From contig CBDEVI010000002.1 of the NCBI GenBank assembly GCA_965243625.1, positions 2,232,001 to 2,296,000 on the forward strand: DNA of 64,000 bases, given 5' to 3'. The translations under genes were made by a program, and so were the position numbers. This stretch comes from JAJECS01 sp965243625. Lineage in GTDB: Bacteria; Chloroflexota; UBA11872. The notes below the pieces were generated by a model. That model saw nothing but the letters and a program-made list of their open reading frames with translations, was not told where the DNA came from and did not search any database. Positions 34,817 to 45,500 of the stretch are shown here, piece by piece (within the stretch, counting starts at the first letter, position 1; each line of letters opens with the position of its first letter).

Positions 34817-37465
34817 ATGACGCTGGATCGCATCTGGCTGCTCGCCTTCCTGGCGCTCATCCCGCTCGCCATTTGGATGACGCACGCGAGCCGCGCCCGG
34901 CTCTCGCGGCGACGCACGGCCCTCGCCGCGATCCTGCGCTCGGTGGCCATCGCCGCCCTGGTGGTGGCGATGGCCGGACCGGGAGGCGGCAGCGGGCCAC
35001 CCGTCACGATTTTCGCCGTCGACACCTCCGCCAGCGTGCCGCTGGCCGATCAGGCCCTGGCCATGGGGCAGGTTGAAGATTTCGCGCGGGCCTTCAGCTC
35101 CGACACGCCGGTCGGCGTCGTCCAGTTCGCCGGTCGCGCCGCGGTGCTCGCCTCACCCGATCGGCTGGAGGAGGCGCCGCCGCTCACAGCAGCGGTGCCC
35201 ACCGACGCGACGGACCTGGCGCAGGGCCTCTCGGCGGCCCTGGCCCTGGTGCCGGCGGACCGTGAGGGGAGGATCGTGCTCGTCACCGACGGCAACCCGA
35301 CGGCGGGCAATCTCGACGCGGCGATCAACGCGGCGGTCGTGAGGGGCGTCAGCGTCTCCCCAATGCCGGTGGCGAGCGAGACCGGCACCGACCTGGCCAT
35401 CGACGGTCTCGACGTTCCCCACGCGGTGCGCCGGGGCGCGGCGGCCCAGGCGCAAATCACCGTCGTGTCGGGCCGCCTCACCAGCGCGCGCCTGCGGCTG
35501 TGGAGCGCGGGCACGCTGCTCAGCGACGCCCAGGTCGAGCTTCGTCCCGGTCGCCAGACCTTCATCACGGACCTCACGGGCCTGCCCGACGGCTTTCACC
35601 GCCTGCGGGCAGAGCTGCTGGAGGACGCCGACGTGCGGCGGGCCAACAACGTGGCCGAAGCCGCCACCTGGGTGCAGCCCGCGGGTTCGATTCTGCTAGT
35701 CGGCGACGCCGTGGCGCCGGCGGTCCAAGGCGCGCTCGCGGCGTCCGGGCTCGACATCACCTCGGTCCGCCCGGCGGACCTCGAGTCCGCGGCGCTCAGA
35801 GAGTTCGACGCCGTTGTGATGGCCGATACCGCCGCGGAGTCGCTGAGTCCGGCCCTGATGGCCTCGCTGCGCGAATACGTGCGCGACGGCTACGGCCTCG
35901 TGGTGACCGGCGGCGCCCGGAGCTACGCCGCCGGCGGGTATGAAGGGACGCCGCTGGACGAGGTGCTGCCCGTGTGGTCGAACCCAACCGAGGCCCGACC
36001 CGACCCACGCCTGGCCATCGTGCTGCTGATCGACCGGTCGTCGAGCATGTCGCGGGAGACGCCCGACGACAAGGTCAAGATCGACCTGGCGATCGAGGGG
36101 GCCGTGGAGGCGGTGGAGGTGCTCGACGAGGGCGACATCATCGGCGTGATCGCCTTCGACGAGAACACGCAGTGGATCGTCCCGCCGCGCGCCATGGAAA
36201 GCGGCGCCGATTTCTCGAGCGTGGTCGATGCGATCCAGCGGATTCAGATCGGCAACCTGACCGACATGTTCCTCGCCATGTACACCGCCCGCGAGCGGCT
36301 GCAACGGGTCGACGCCTCGGTGAAGCACGTGATCCTGCTCACGGACGGCAAAGCCCACCGCGGCGACTTCGAGGCGATGACTCGCTCGATGCGCCGGCGC
36401 GATATCACCATCTCGTCCATCGCCATCGGGGAAGACGCGGACAAGGATTTGCTGACCGAGGTGGCGCGATTGGGCAATGGCCGCTACTACTTCGCGCCCA
36501 CGGCCAGCGACCTGCCGCGGGTCCTAACGCAAGAGACGCAACTGGCCGGCGAGTTCGCCATCGTCGAGCGGGAGTTTCAACCGCGGCTCCAGACGCCCAG
36601 CCCGGTATTCGCCGGCGAGCTTCAGGGACAGGCGCTGCCCAGCCTGACGGGCTACGTGCGCACGCGGGCCAAGCCCACGGCCGAGGTCGTGCTGGCCTCC
36701 GACAGCAACGATCCAATCCTGGCGCAGTGGCAGTTCGGCCGCGGTCGCGCGGTGGCCTGGACGTCGGATCTTGGGGGCGACTGGGCCGAGGAATGGTCCC
36801 AGTGGCCCATGTTCGCCGCCTATCTGCGCCAGGCGGTGGACTGGGTGATGCCGCCGCCCGACGGGACGCTCGCGGAAGGCCTGTACCCGGTCGTGGAGGC
36901 CACCGCCGAGCGCACCACGATCACGATCGACTCGCTCGAGGCGGACGGACGCTTCCGGAACGGGCTGGACACGAGCGTGCGGCTGATCGCCCCCGGGGGT
37001 GTGGAGCTGGACTACACGGCCGAGCAATCCGCGCCCGGCCGCTACACCCTCGACACGGCAAGCCCTTCGCCGGGCGTCTACGAGGTCCGGATTGAGCAAC
37101 GAGACGCGGGGGCGCTGGTGGCGAGCAGCCAGACGTCGCTCGTGGTGCCCGCGCGCGCGGAGTTTCGCAGCATCGAGCCCGACCTGGCGACGCTGCGCCG
37201 CATCGCGGCGGCCACGGGCGGCGAAATGGTCGAGACGCCCACGGACCTTGCCCGCACCGCCCTCCGCGCCACGCCCGGCGGTCAGCACCTGGGATGGCCG
37301 CTATTTCTCACCGTTGGCCTGCTGTGCGCCGTGGCCGACATCGGCGTTCGGCGGGTTCGGGGCACGCCGCGCGAGGTCTGGGATCAGCTTCGGGAGCGTG
37401 TAGAATCGCTGCGTACGGCGCTTGGTTCGCTGCGCCGCCTGCCGCGCTTCCGACAGCGCCCCTAA
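34817..37465 (+). CDS. Large membrane protein with two VWA domains and a glutaminase-like module
   Basis: An 882-residue protein. Two N-terminal membrane helices (WLLAFLALIPLAIW and ALAAILRSVAIAALVVAMA) are followed by a VWA-like domain beginning FAVDTSASV, a middle part with a class I glutamine-amidotransferase-like fold (ILLVGDAVAPAVQGAL, REYVRDGYGLVVTGGARSYA) lacking its catalytic Cys, a second VWA with a good metal site LIDRSSSMSRE and ILLTDGKAHRGD, and a last helix FLTVGLLCAVADIGV. It is the end of the MoxR operon, probably the extracytoplasmic effector. Confidence 0.85.
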   Translation: MTLDRIWLLAFLALIPLAIWMTHASRARLSRRRTALAAILRSVAIAALVVAMAGPGGGSGPPVTIFAVDTSASVPLADQALAMGQVEDFARAFSSDTPVGVVQFAGRAAVLASPDRLEEAPPLTAAVPTDATDLAQGLSAALALVPADREGRIVLVTDGNPTAGNLDAAINAAVVRGVSVSPMPVASETGTDLAIDGLDVPHAVRRGAAAQAQITVVSGRLTSARLRLWSAGTLLSDAQVELRPGRQTFITDLTGLPDGFHRLRAELLEDADVRRANNVAEAATWVQPAGSILLVGDAVAPAVQGALAASGLDITSVRPADLESAALREFDAVVMADTAAESLSPALMASLREYVRDGYGLVVTGGARSYAAGGYEGTPLDEVLPVWSNPTEARPDPRLAIVLLIDRSSSMSRETPDDKVKIDLAIEGAVEAVEVLDEGDIIGVIAFDENTQWIVPPRAMESGADFSSVVDAIQRIQIGNLTDMFLAMYTARERLQRVDASVKHVILLTDGKAHRGDFEAMTRSMRRRDITISSIAIGEDADKDLLTEVARLGNGRYYFAPTASDLPRVLTQETQLAGEFAIVEREFQPRLQTPSPVFAGELQGQALPSLTGYVRTRAKPTAEVVLASDSNDPILAQWQFGRGRAVAWTSDLGGDWAEEWSQWPMFAAYLRQAVDWVMPPPDGTLAEGLYPVVEATAERTTITIDSLEADGRFRNGLDTSVRLIAPGGVELDYTAEQSAPGRYTLDTASPSPGVYEVRIEQRDAGALVASSQTSLVVPARAEFRSIEPDLATLRRIAAATGGEMVETPTDLARTALRATPGGQHLGWPLFLTVGLLCAVADIGVRRVRGTPREVWDQLRERVESLRTALGSLRRLPRFRQRP

Positions 37466-37480
37466 CATCGTCTCAGGCCT

Positions 37481-38863
37481 GTGAATAACCCCATCGGGCG
37501 CCTCGCGCAATCATTCCAGCGGGCGGGGTTTGCCCTGTACCTGGTCGGCGGCCCCGTGCGCGACCGCATCCTCGGGCGCGAGTCGACGGACCTGGATTTC
37601 ACCACCGACGCGCGCCCGCCGGAGATCAAGGTGTTGCTGCGCCGCGCCGGCGCCGACCATATCTATGCCGTCGGCGAGCGGTTCGGCACCATCGGCGCGA
37701 TATTCGGCGACATGCCGGTCGAGATCACCACCTACCGGTCGGAAACCTACGAACCCGGCTCGCGCAAGCCGAGCGTGACGTTCGGCCGCTCGCTGGAGGG
37801 CGATCTTTCCCGGCGCGACTTCACGGTGAACGCCATCACCCAGGACATCGCCACGGGCCGCATCTTCGACCCGCTGGGCGGGCTGGGCGACATTGCGCGG
37901 CGCGTGATTCGGGCCGTGGGCACCCCGGACGACCGGTTCCGCGAAGACCCCCTGCGGGTGCTTCGGGCCGTGCGTTTCGCCGCCCAACTGGACTTCACGA
38001 TCGACCGCGACACGGCCGCCGCGATGCGCCGCCAGGCCACCGGCCTGGGGACGATCAGCGCCGAGCGGATCGGCGCCGAAATGCACCTCATCATGGCCTC
38101 GGACCGCCCCAACCGCGCCATCGTGACGCTGCTGGAGCTCGGGCTGCTCGGCTTTGTGATTCCCGAGCTGATCGCCATGCAGTCCACGGTCCAGGACGAG
38201 CGGCACGAGCACAAGGACGTGTTCGCCCACACGATGCGTGTGCTGGCCGGCACGCCGAACCGCCTGGAACTGCGCTGGGGCGCCCTGCTGCACGACGTGG
38301 GCAAGCCCGCCACCAAGTCCGTGCGCCGCGGGCGGGTGCACTTCTACGGCCATGCCGAGGTCGGCGCCCGCATGACGCGCGTCATCCTGGAGCGGCTGCG
38401 CGCCGACAACCGGCTGACCGACCGCGTCTGCCACATCGTGGCGCTGCACATGCGCGCCAACGGCTACGAAGAGACCTGGACGGACGGCGCGGTGCGGCGC
38501 TTCATCCGCGAAGCCGGCGAGGAGCTCGACAACCTGATCTCGCTGTCTCGGGCCGACATCACGAGCTATCGGCCGCGGCGCGTGGAAGTTGGGCTCGCGC
38601 GTGTCGCGGAGCTGCGGGCGCGCTGCGACAGCCTGATGGCCGAGCAGGACGTTACCGCCCTGGACAGCCCCCTGGACGGCCACGCCCTCATGGAGCTGTT
38701 CCAGCGCCCGCCCGGTCCATGGATCAAGCCCGTGAAGCAGCACTTGCTGAACCTGGTGCTCGACGGTGAGCTGGCTCCGGACGACACCGAAGGAGCGACC
38801 GAGATCGCGCGCGAGCTGGTCGAGGCCGAGTCGGGCGTGCCGGCCGCCCCGGCAAAGGCCTAG
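37481..38863 (+). CDS. CCA tRNA nucleotidyltransferase / poly(A) polymerase family
   Basis: A 460-residue class II nucleotidyltransferase. The head domain starts LYLVGGPVRDRILGRESTDLDF, with the G-G and D-x-D catalytic acids; RRDFTVNAIT and DRFREDPLRVLRAVRFAAQL are the base-selecting motifs. An HD domain (LLHDVGKPATK, HIVALHMR) follows, then a C-terminal RNA-binding tail. Enzymes with this HD layout add or repair the CCA end of tRNA. GTG start at 37481. Confidence 0.9.
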   Translation: MNNPIGRLAQSFQRAGFALYLVGGPVRDRILGRESTDLDFTTDARPPEIKVLLRRAGADHIYAVGERFGTIGAIFGDMPVEITTYRSETYEPGSRKPSVTFGRSLEGDLSRRDFTVNAITQDIATGRIFDPLGGLGDIARRVIRAVGTPDDRFREDPLRVLRAVRFAAQLDFTIDRDTAAAMRRQATGLGTISAERIGAEMHLIMASDRPNRAIVTLLELGLLGFVIPELIAMQSTVQDERHEHKDVFAHTMRVLAGTPNRLELRWGALLHDVGKPATKSVRRGRVHFYGHAEVGARMTRVILERLRADNRLTDRVCHIVALHMRANGYEETWTDGAVRRFIREAGEELDNLISLSRADITSYRPRRVEVGLARVAELRARCDSLMAEQDVTALDSPLDGHALMELFQRPPGPWIKPVKQHLLNLVLDGELAPDDTEGATEIARELVEAESGVPAAPAKA

Positions 38864-38867
38864 CACC

Positions 38868-39083
38868 GTGGCGTCGAGCGCCGACCAATGGGAGCGCCTG
38901 CGGGGCTGGCTCCAGCGCAAGATCGCGCAGATGGCGGAAGGGGATTTCGAGCGCCTGCCGCCGCAGTTCAGCGATGACGGCGGCCGTCGGGCCAGCGAGG
39001 CCTATGAGACGGTGCTGCTGGCGATGGAGGTCCTCGAAGGCCGGCGCGGCACAGCCGAAAGCCCGCCCGACGACGCGACCTGA
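38868..39083 (+). CDS. Small hypothetical protein after the CCA-type gene
   Basis: A 71-residue ORF starting GTG at 38868, four bases after the previous stop. It is a mostly helical, charged sequence (WERLRGWLQRKIAQMAEGD and YETVLLAMEVLEGRRG). Codon use and the tight spacing suggest a real co-translated gene. No family recognised. Confidence 0.55.
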   Translation: MASSADQWERLRGWLQRKIAQMAEGDFERLPPQFSDDGGRRASEAYETVLLAMEVLEGRRGTAESPPDDAT

Positions 39084-39177
39084 TCGGGGGCGCGCGCCCT
39101 TTCCGGTGGCCCAGGCTGCGTGCGGCCTGGGATAGCTGCGCGCCCACCTCACCGGATGTCGAGTGAGACGCGCTAGC

Positions 39178-40824
39178 ATGAGCCGTCTCGCCTCCGAGCC
39201 CAGCGATATGTCAGACGACCCCGACGCCACTGATGTATTGATCATCGGCGCCGGCGCCTCGGGCGCGGCCGTCGCCTGGTCCCTGGCTCGGGCCGGCATC
39301 GGGGTCACCTGCCTGGAGCAGGGCGGGTGGCTGGATCGCACCGACTATCCGCACGAGCTGCCGGACTGGGAGATGCATCGGCAGACCGACTTCTCCAACG
39401 ATCCCAACGTGCGCGGGCGGCCCGAGGACTACCCGCTCAACAACGCCGACACGCCCATCGCGCCGCTCATGTTCAACGCCGTGGGCGGCAGCACCATCCA
39501 CTGGGCGGGACACTTCCCGCGGTTTCGGCCATCCGACTTCCGCGTACGCACGCTCGACGGGGTCGCCGACGACTGGCCCATCGTCTATGAGGACCTGGAA
39601 CCCTTCTACGAAGAGAACGACCTCAACGTCGGCGTCGCGGGGCTCAATGGCGATCCGGCCAATCCGCCGCGCGGCCCGCGGCCGCTGCCGCCGGTGGCGC
39701 TCGATCCCGCCGCGTATGTTTTCATCGACGGACTCGAACAGCTCGGCTGGCATTGGTGGCCGGCCGACGGCGCGCTGCTCACCGCGCCCTACGGCGACGG
39801 CCGCCACGTCTGCAACCGCTGCGGGCCGTGCGACCTGGGGTGCCCCAACGGCGCCATGTCGAGCGCCCATGTCACCTATTGGCCCAAGGCCCTGGACCTT
39901 GGCGCGCGCCTGGTGACGCACGCTCGCGTGCGCGAGATCACGGTCGATGCCCGCGGCCGGGCGTCGGGGGCCGTCTACTACGACCGGGACGGCGTGGCGC
40001 GGCATCAGGCCGCGCGCGCGGTCGTGATGGCGTGCAACGGCGTCGGCACGCCGCGCCTGCTGCTCAACTCCGCCTCGGCGCTATTCCCAAACGGACTGGC
40101 CAATTCCAGCGACTACGTCGGCCGGAACCTGATGTTTCATCCCATCGGCTTCGTCAGCGGTGAGTTCGACGAGGATCTCGTGGGCTATCAGGGCCCGCTC
40201 GGCGTGTTGCTCCACTGCCAGGAGTTCTACGAAACCGATCTGTCACGAGGCTTCGTGCGTGGCTGCCAGATGCAACTGCATCACGATTTCGGCCCGCTGA
40301 CCACGGCTCTCGGGGGATTCACGGCGCACCGCGTGCCCTGGGGCGCGGATCATCATCGGGTGTTGCGCAATCGGCTTGGCCGCACGCTGTCGATTACCGC
40401 GATGACCGAGGACCTGCCGGAGCTTCACAACCGGGTCACGCTCGACGAAACCCTCAGCGACAGCCACGGGATCCCGGCGCCGAAGATCAGCTACACGCTG
40501 AGCGACAACACGCAGCGGGCGATCGACTTCGTGGTCGCGCGGGCGCGTGAGCTGCTCGAAACCTGCGGCGCGCATGAGGTGCGGGAACTGCCCTGCGTTC
40601 CCGAGTCGGGCTGGCACCTGATGGGAACGGCGCGGATGGGGAACGACCCGGAGACTTCGGTCGTGGACCGCTGGGGCCGCGCCCACGACGTGCCGAATCT
40701 ATTCGTGGTCGACGCCAGCCTGTTCGTGACCGGGGCGCCGGTCAACCCCACCAGCACGATTCAGGCGCTGGCCCTGCGCACGGCAAGCTGGATCGGCGCC
40801 AATCACCGCGAGATCGCCGCATGA
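39178..40824 (+). CDS. GMC oxidoreductase (FAD-dependent dehydrogenase large subunit)
   Basis: A 548-residue FAD flavoprotein of the GMC family. The dinucleotide loop is IIGAGASGAAVAWSLARAG, the FAD-contacting block GGSTIHWAGHFPRF, and the C-terminal active-site region HLMGTARMGNDPETSVVDRWG with VVDASLFVTGAPVNPTSTIQ. A four-cysteine motif CNRCGPCDLGCPNGA lies near residue 219, the place where glucose/gluconate dehydrogenase alpha subunits hold an Fe-S cluster. ATG 39178 or 39208 may be the true start. A 4-base overlap joins it to its small subunit gene. It oxidises an alcohol or sugar; the substrate is unknown. Confidence 0.9.
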   Translation: MSRLASEPSDMSDDPDATDVLIIGAGASGAAVAWSLARAGIGVTCLEQGGWLDRTDYPHELPDWEMHRQTDFSNDPNVRGRPEDYPLNNADTPIAPLMFNAVGGSTIHWAGHFPRFRPSDFRVRTLDGVADDWPIVYEDLEPFYEENDLNVGVAGLNGDPANPPRGPRPLPPVALDPAAYVFIDGLEQLGWHWWPADGALLTAPYGDGRHVCNRCGPCDLGCPNGAMSSAHVTYWPKALDLGARLVTHARVREITVDARGRASGAVYYDRDGVARHQAARAVVMACNGVGTPRLLLNSASALFPNGLANSSDYVGRNLMFHPIGFVSGEFDEDLVGYQGPLGVLLHCQEFYETDLSRGFVRGCQMQLHHDFGPLTTALGGFTAHRVPWGADHHRVLRNRLGRTLSITAMTEDLPELHNRVTLDETLSDSHGIPAPKISYTLSDNTQRAIDFVVARARELLETCGAHEVRELPCVPESGWHLMGTARMGNDPETSVVDRWGRAHDVPNLFVVDASLFVTGAPVNPTSTIQALALRTASWIGANHREIAA

Positions 40825-41279
40825 CCGCCGAGCTGCGCTTTCTGACCGGCGAGCAGTTACGGCTGGCCACGGCCGTGCTGGACGTGATCATCCCGCCCGA
40901 TGGCGAACAGCCCGGGGCCGGAGGAGCCGGAGGCGCCGAGCGCCTGGACGCCATCCTGGCCGAGCGACCCGACGTCAGGCGGCCGGTGCTCGAAGCGTTG
41001 CGGGCAATCGACATCGCCGCCGGCCCGCGCGGTTTTCTGGCACATGATCCCGCGACCCGGCCCGACGTGTTGCGAACGGTTGAGACGGCGCAACCCGAGG
41101 CCTTCACCGACCTGGTCACGCAGACGTACAACGCCCATTACACGAGTCCCAAGGTGCGCCGTGCATTGGGCTTCACACCGGAGAATCCGCAGCCCGAAGG
41201 ATTCACGCAAGCGCGACCCTTCGACCCCGCCCTGCTCGACGGTGTGCGCACGCGCAATCGGACCTGGCGCCGCGTTTAG
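40821..41279 (+). CDS. Gluconate 2-dehydrogenase subunit 3-like (gamma) subunit
   Basis: A 152-residue protein with the subunit 3 pattern (LRFLTGEQLRLATAVLDVIIPPDGEQPGA opening and a C-terminal GFTPENPQPEGFTQARP). In known complexes this subunit carries a twin-arginine signal that exports the folded GMC partner; here the first residues (MTAELRFLTGE) have no R-R motif or hydrophobic stretch. It may instead work in the cytoplasm as a stabilising partner. Overlaps the GMC stop by 4 bases. Confidence 0.82.
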   Translation: MTAELRFLTGEQLRLATAVLDVIIPPDGEQPGAGGAGGAERLDAILAERPDVRRPVLEALRAIDIAAGPRGFLAHDPATRPDVLRTVETAQPEAFTDLVTQTYNAHYTSPKVRRALGFTPENPQPEGFTQARPFDPALLDGVRTRNRTWRRV

Positions 41280-41309
41280 ATTCGGCGGCCCATGGCCGCC
41301 GGGATTGGC

Positions 41310-41570
41310 TTACGCCTTCTGCACGCCCAGGTCGCCCGCCCGCATTTCAAACTGAACCTTGAAGCCGGACTGGGCGGCTGCCGACTGAATGCGGCCGCGA
41401 ATCGTGGGCTGTCGCTTCTTCTCTTGATCCGAGAGGCTGATGACTACCCAATCGCCACGCGAAGTCTTATCCAGCCGTTCGATAATCTCGCGAATCTCAG
41501 GGCTGATGCGACGCGAACGCTGCGGTCGCTGCTTCCAGTCGCTGGTTGAAACCACCTCTTTGACCTTCAT
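41310..41570 (-). CDS. Small basic hypothetical protein
   Basis: An 86-residue ORF from ATG 41570 (a GAGGA purine stretch lies 6-10 bases upstream; the frame is open to 41627). It is rich in Arg, Lys, Gln and Ser (WKQRPQRSRRISPEIREIIE) and has an alternating hydrophobic end (KVQFEMRAGDLGV). It faces the GMC pair from the other strand and ends 30 bases from it. No family recognised; the RBS and strand-consistent composition favour a real gene. Confidence 0.6.
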   Translation of the reverse strand: MKVKEVVSTSDWKQRPQRSRRISPEIREIIERLDKTSRGDWVVISLSDQEKKRQPTIRGRIQSAAAQSGFKVQFEMRAGDLGVQKA

Positions 41571-41769
41571 CCGATTCCTCATTCCTGTCGAACAATCCAC
41601 ATTGGATCGAGTCATCATGGCACACACAAATCGTCCGATGCAAATGTCGGACCAGAGTTGAAGCTATCCGGGATGTAATCGCGGCAATTTGGGGCAGGCT
41701 GCCGCCGGTGCCTTTCACGCGATCTCTTTGCGACCTTGTCGTGCGGCAATTGGTGCGCTGCCGGGTGGT

Positions 41770-42573
41770 CTAATCGTGGGTCCATTCCCACGAGAGCGCG
41801 TCTTGACGAAAGACAGGTCCGTCCCTACATACGCGCTTGACGCCATGCGTGGTGCGGACGACGCAGGAGTAACACACGCCAACGGCGCAGCCCATGCGCG
41901 CCTCGAGCGACGCGAAGACCGGACGTTGACCGCGCTCTAATCCGAATCTGGCGCCGAGCCGCGACATTGCCTCGAGCATGGGCGTGGGACCACAGACGAA
42001 CACTTGCTGGGCCCAGTCCCACCAGTCGGGCACCAGGTCCGTGATCACGCCCGCATGACCCTGCGAGCCGTCGTCGGTCGCGGTGAGGTAGGTAGCCGAC
42101 TCGTGAATCCAGTCCGCGGGAGTGATGCCCGCCGCATCCCGCGCGCCGCACAGGATCGTGGATTCGACGCCGTGGGCCGCGGCGCCGTCTGCCATCACCA
42201 GCAGCGGCGCCAGCCCGATTCCGCCGCCGACGAAGAGCGCCCGCTCGGCGTTTGGCTGCCACTCGAACCACGTTCCGAGCGGGCCCAGCAAATCGACGTC
42301 CGTTCCCGGATCTTGCCGCACGAGCCAGTCGGTGCCGCGACCCACGACATCGATCAGAAAGGCGATGCGGCCCTGCTCCGGCTCGACGCGACTGAAGCTC
42401 AGCGGTCGCCGCAGCATGGGGTCGTAGCTGCCGGGATCGCCGCACAGGGCATGGGCAAACTGTCCGGCGCGGGCGGTCGCCGCAATGCCCGGCGACTCGT
42501 AGGTGCACCACCACAGGCGCTCGGTGATCCGCTCGTTGCGGACGACCCGCGCCGTCTCCTGCAGCGCCTTCAC
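41770..42573 (-). CDS. pyrK: Dihydroorotate dehydrogenase electron transfer subunit
   Basis: A 267-residue FAD/[2Fe-2S] reductase-type protein that carries electrons from the PyrD partner of class 1B dihydroorotate dehydrogenase to NAD. FAD block LRRPLSFSRVE and GRGTDWL, NAD region FVGGGIGLAPLL and VCGPTPML, and the C-terminal Fe-S ligands in MGCAVGVCYSCVVRTTHGV plus C235-type KRVC. Last gene of the pyr operon, overlapping carB by 4 bases. The catalytic subunit pyrD is not in the window. Confidence 0.92.
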   Translation of the reverse strand: MKALQETARVVRNERITERLWWCTYESPGIAATARAGQFAHALCGDPGSYDPMLRRPLSFSRVEPEQGRIAFLIDVVGRGTDWLVRQDPGTDVDLLGPLGTWFEWQPNAERALFVGGGIGLAPLLVMADGAAAHGVESTILCGARDAAGITPADWIHESATYLTATDDGSQGHAGVITDLVPDWWDWAQQVFVCGPTPMLEAMSRLGARFGLERGQRPVFASLEARMGCAVGVCYSCVVRTTHGVKRVCRDGPVFRQDALSWEWTHD

Positions 42574-45500
42574 GCCGGGATTGGAGCCGCGCCGCGGTAT
42601 TCGTCGATCGTGCGCACGTCATACGCTCCGCCGGTGGCGCCCAGCGCGTCCAGCAGCGAGCGGACCGTCTCCAGCGTGGTGAGACAGGGGGTGCGCGTCT
42701 CCGCGGCGGCCCGACGCATGTAGTGACCGTCCTGCAGCGCCTGGCGGCGGCCCGTCAGCGTGTTGACGACCAGCACGCTGCTGCCTGAGCGAATGAACTG
42801 CTCCACGTTTGGGGTGCCGGCCCGCATCTTGGCGACCGTGCGAGCGCGGAGCCCAAGGTCGCGAATGAACCGCGCCGTGCCTTCCGTGGCGACGAGCCCA
42901 TACCCCAGCTGGTCCAGGCGTCGGATGATGTCGACGGCCCCAGGCTTGTCGCGGTCGGCGATCGAAAGCAGCACGTCGCCCTCGGGCGGCAGCGCGTTGC
43001 CCGCCGCGATCATGGCCTTGAGCAAGGCGGGCGGAAACGCGCGATCGACGCCCATCACTTCGCCGGTGCTCTTCATCTCGGGGCCCAGATACGTGTCCAC
43101 GCCCGAGAGCTTGGCCATGGAGAACACGGGAGCCTTGACCGCCACCAAGGGCGGCACCGGCGCGAGGCCCGGCGCCCAACCAAGCTCGGCCAGCGACGCG
43201 CCGAAGAGCGTCTGCATGGCCAGGCGCACCATGGGAATTCCGGTGGCCTTGCTCAAGAACGGCACCGTGCGGCTGGACCGCGGATTGACCTCCAGCACGT
43301 AGACGTCGCCGTCGTACTCCACGTACTGCACGTTGACGAGTCCGCGCGCGCCGAGCCCGGCGCAGATGCGCTGCGTGGCTTCCAGAATGGCCGCCTGCGT
43401 CGCCTCCGACGCCGTGACCGGCGGGTACACCGCAAAGCTGTCGCCGGAGTGAACGCCGGCCCGCTCGATGTGCTCCATGATGCCGGGGATCAGCGTGTGA
43501 ACGCCGTCGCAGATCGCGTCGACTTCGAGCTCCCGGCCTTCGAGGTATTTGTCGACGAGCACGGGGCGTTCGGGCGAGGGCTGCGTGACCTCCTGGATAT
43601 AGCGTTCCAGCTCCAGCCGGTCGTCGACGATCTCCATGGCGCGCCCGCCCAGAACGTAGGACGGCCGCACGAGCACGGGATACCCCAGCTGCTCCGCCAC
43701 GGTCACCGCGTCCTGCATGCGGGTCACCGTGGCCCCCGGCGGACGCAACAGGCCGAGCCGTTCGAGGAACCGGTCGAACTTTGCCCGATCCTCCGCCTCG
43801 TCGATGCTTCCCGGACCGCCGCCCGCGATCTCGTGGCCCAGCGTGTAGAGCGGCTCGGCCAGGTTGATGGCCGTCTGGCCGCCAAACTGCGCGATGGCGG
43901 GCGGCATCCCGTTGCTCCGGCCCTCGTTCGCCAGCACGTCGGCCACGCTTTCGACGTCGAGCGCCTCGAAATAGAGCCGCGTGGACGAGTCGAAGTCGGT
44001 GCTCACGGTCTCGGGGTTCGAGTTGATCATCACGCTGGCGCGTCCCGCCGCCTGCAGGGCCCACGCCGCGTGGACGGAGCAGTAGTCAAACTCGATGCCC
44101 TGCCCGATGCGAATCGGTCCGCTGCCGATCACCACCGCCGGCGAATCGGCCTCGGGCTGGGCCTCGTTTTCGTGCTCGTAGGTGCTCCAGTAGTAGGGCG
44201 TGACGGCGTCGAACTCCGCCGCGCACGTGTCGACCATCTTGTAGACGGGAGTGATCCCGTACGACTCGCGCCGCTCCCGCACGCGCTGTGGCAAGTCGTC
44301 GGCCAGCGCGGCGATCATCTCGTCCGAGAAGCCCATCCGCTTGGCATCCCACAGCAGATCGGCGGTCAGCGGTTCGTTGAGCAGGCGACGCTCCATGGCG
44401 TGGATGCCGGCCATCTTGTCGACGAAGAAGATGTCGATGCGCGACCGCCGGGCGATCTCCGCCGGCTCCGCCCCGCGCCGGAGGGCCGCCATGATGGCCC
44501 ACAGCCGCTCGTCGTGGGCGTGGTCGATGCGCCACCAGATGGCCTCGTCGTCGTCGGCCCACGCCGGGTCTTCCCAGAGCAACGTGCGTCCGCCGATCTC
44601 CAGCCCGCGAACGGCCTTGTTGAGGCAGGCTTCGATGGTCCGCTCGATCGCCATCACCTCACCGGTGGCCTTCATCTGGGTGCCCAGGCGCCGGTCGGCG
44701 TGCTCGAACTTGTCGAACGGCCAGCGCGGAATCTTGGTCACGACATAGTCGAGCGCGGGCTCGAACGCGGCGCAGGTCCGCTGCGTGATGGGATTGGGCA
44801 GCTCATCGAGCCGCCGGCCCAGGGCGATCTTGGCGGCAATGCGCGCGATGGGGTAGCCGGTGGCCTTGGACGCCAGCGCGGACGACCGGCTCACGCGCGG
44901 GTTCACTTCGATCACGGCGTAGTTGAAGGACTTGGTATCGAGCGCGAACTGGACGTTGCACCCACCCTCCACGCGCAGCGCGCGAATGATGCGCAGCGCC
45001 GCGGACCGGAGCATCTGGTACTCCTTGTCGCTGAGGGTTTGGCTGGGCGCGAACACGATGGAGTCGCCCGTGTGCACGCCCATCGGGTCGAAGTTCTCCA
45101 TGTTGCAGACGGTGATGCAGTTGTCGGCGCCGTCGCGCATCACCTCGTATTCGATCTCTTTCCACCCGGCGAGCGAGCGCTCCACGAGGACTTGCCCGAT
45201 CGGGCTCGCCTGCAGCCCGCCATTGACCACCGCCTCGAACTCGTCCTCATGCCGCGCGAATCCGCCGCCGGTGCCGCCCAGGGTGTAGGCCGGGCGCACC
45301 ACCAGCGGGAAGCCGCACGAACGCGCGAAGTCCCAGGCTTCGGGCAGCGAGGTCACGGTGCGACTCTCGGGCACGGGCTCGCCGATGCGCTCCATCAGCG
45401 CTCGAAATCGCTCCCGGTCCTCCGCGTCCTGGATGCCGTCAAGCGGCGTGCCCAACACCCGCACGCCCCAAGCGTCCAAAATGCCCGCCTCGCCAAGCTC

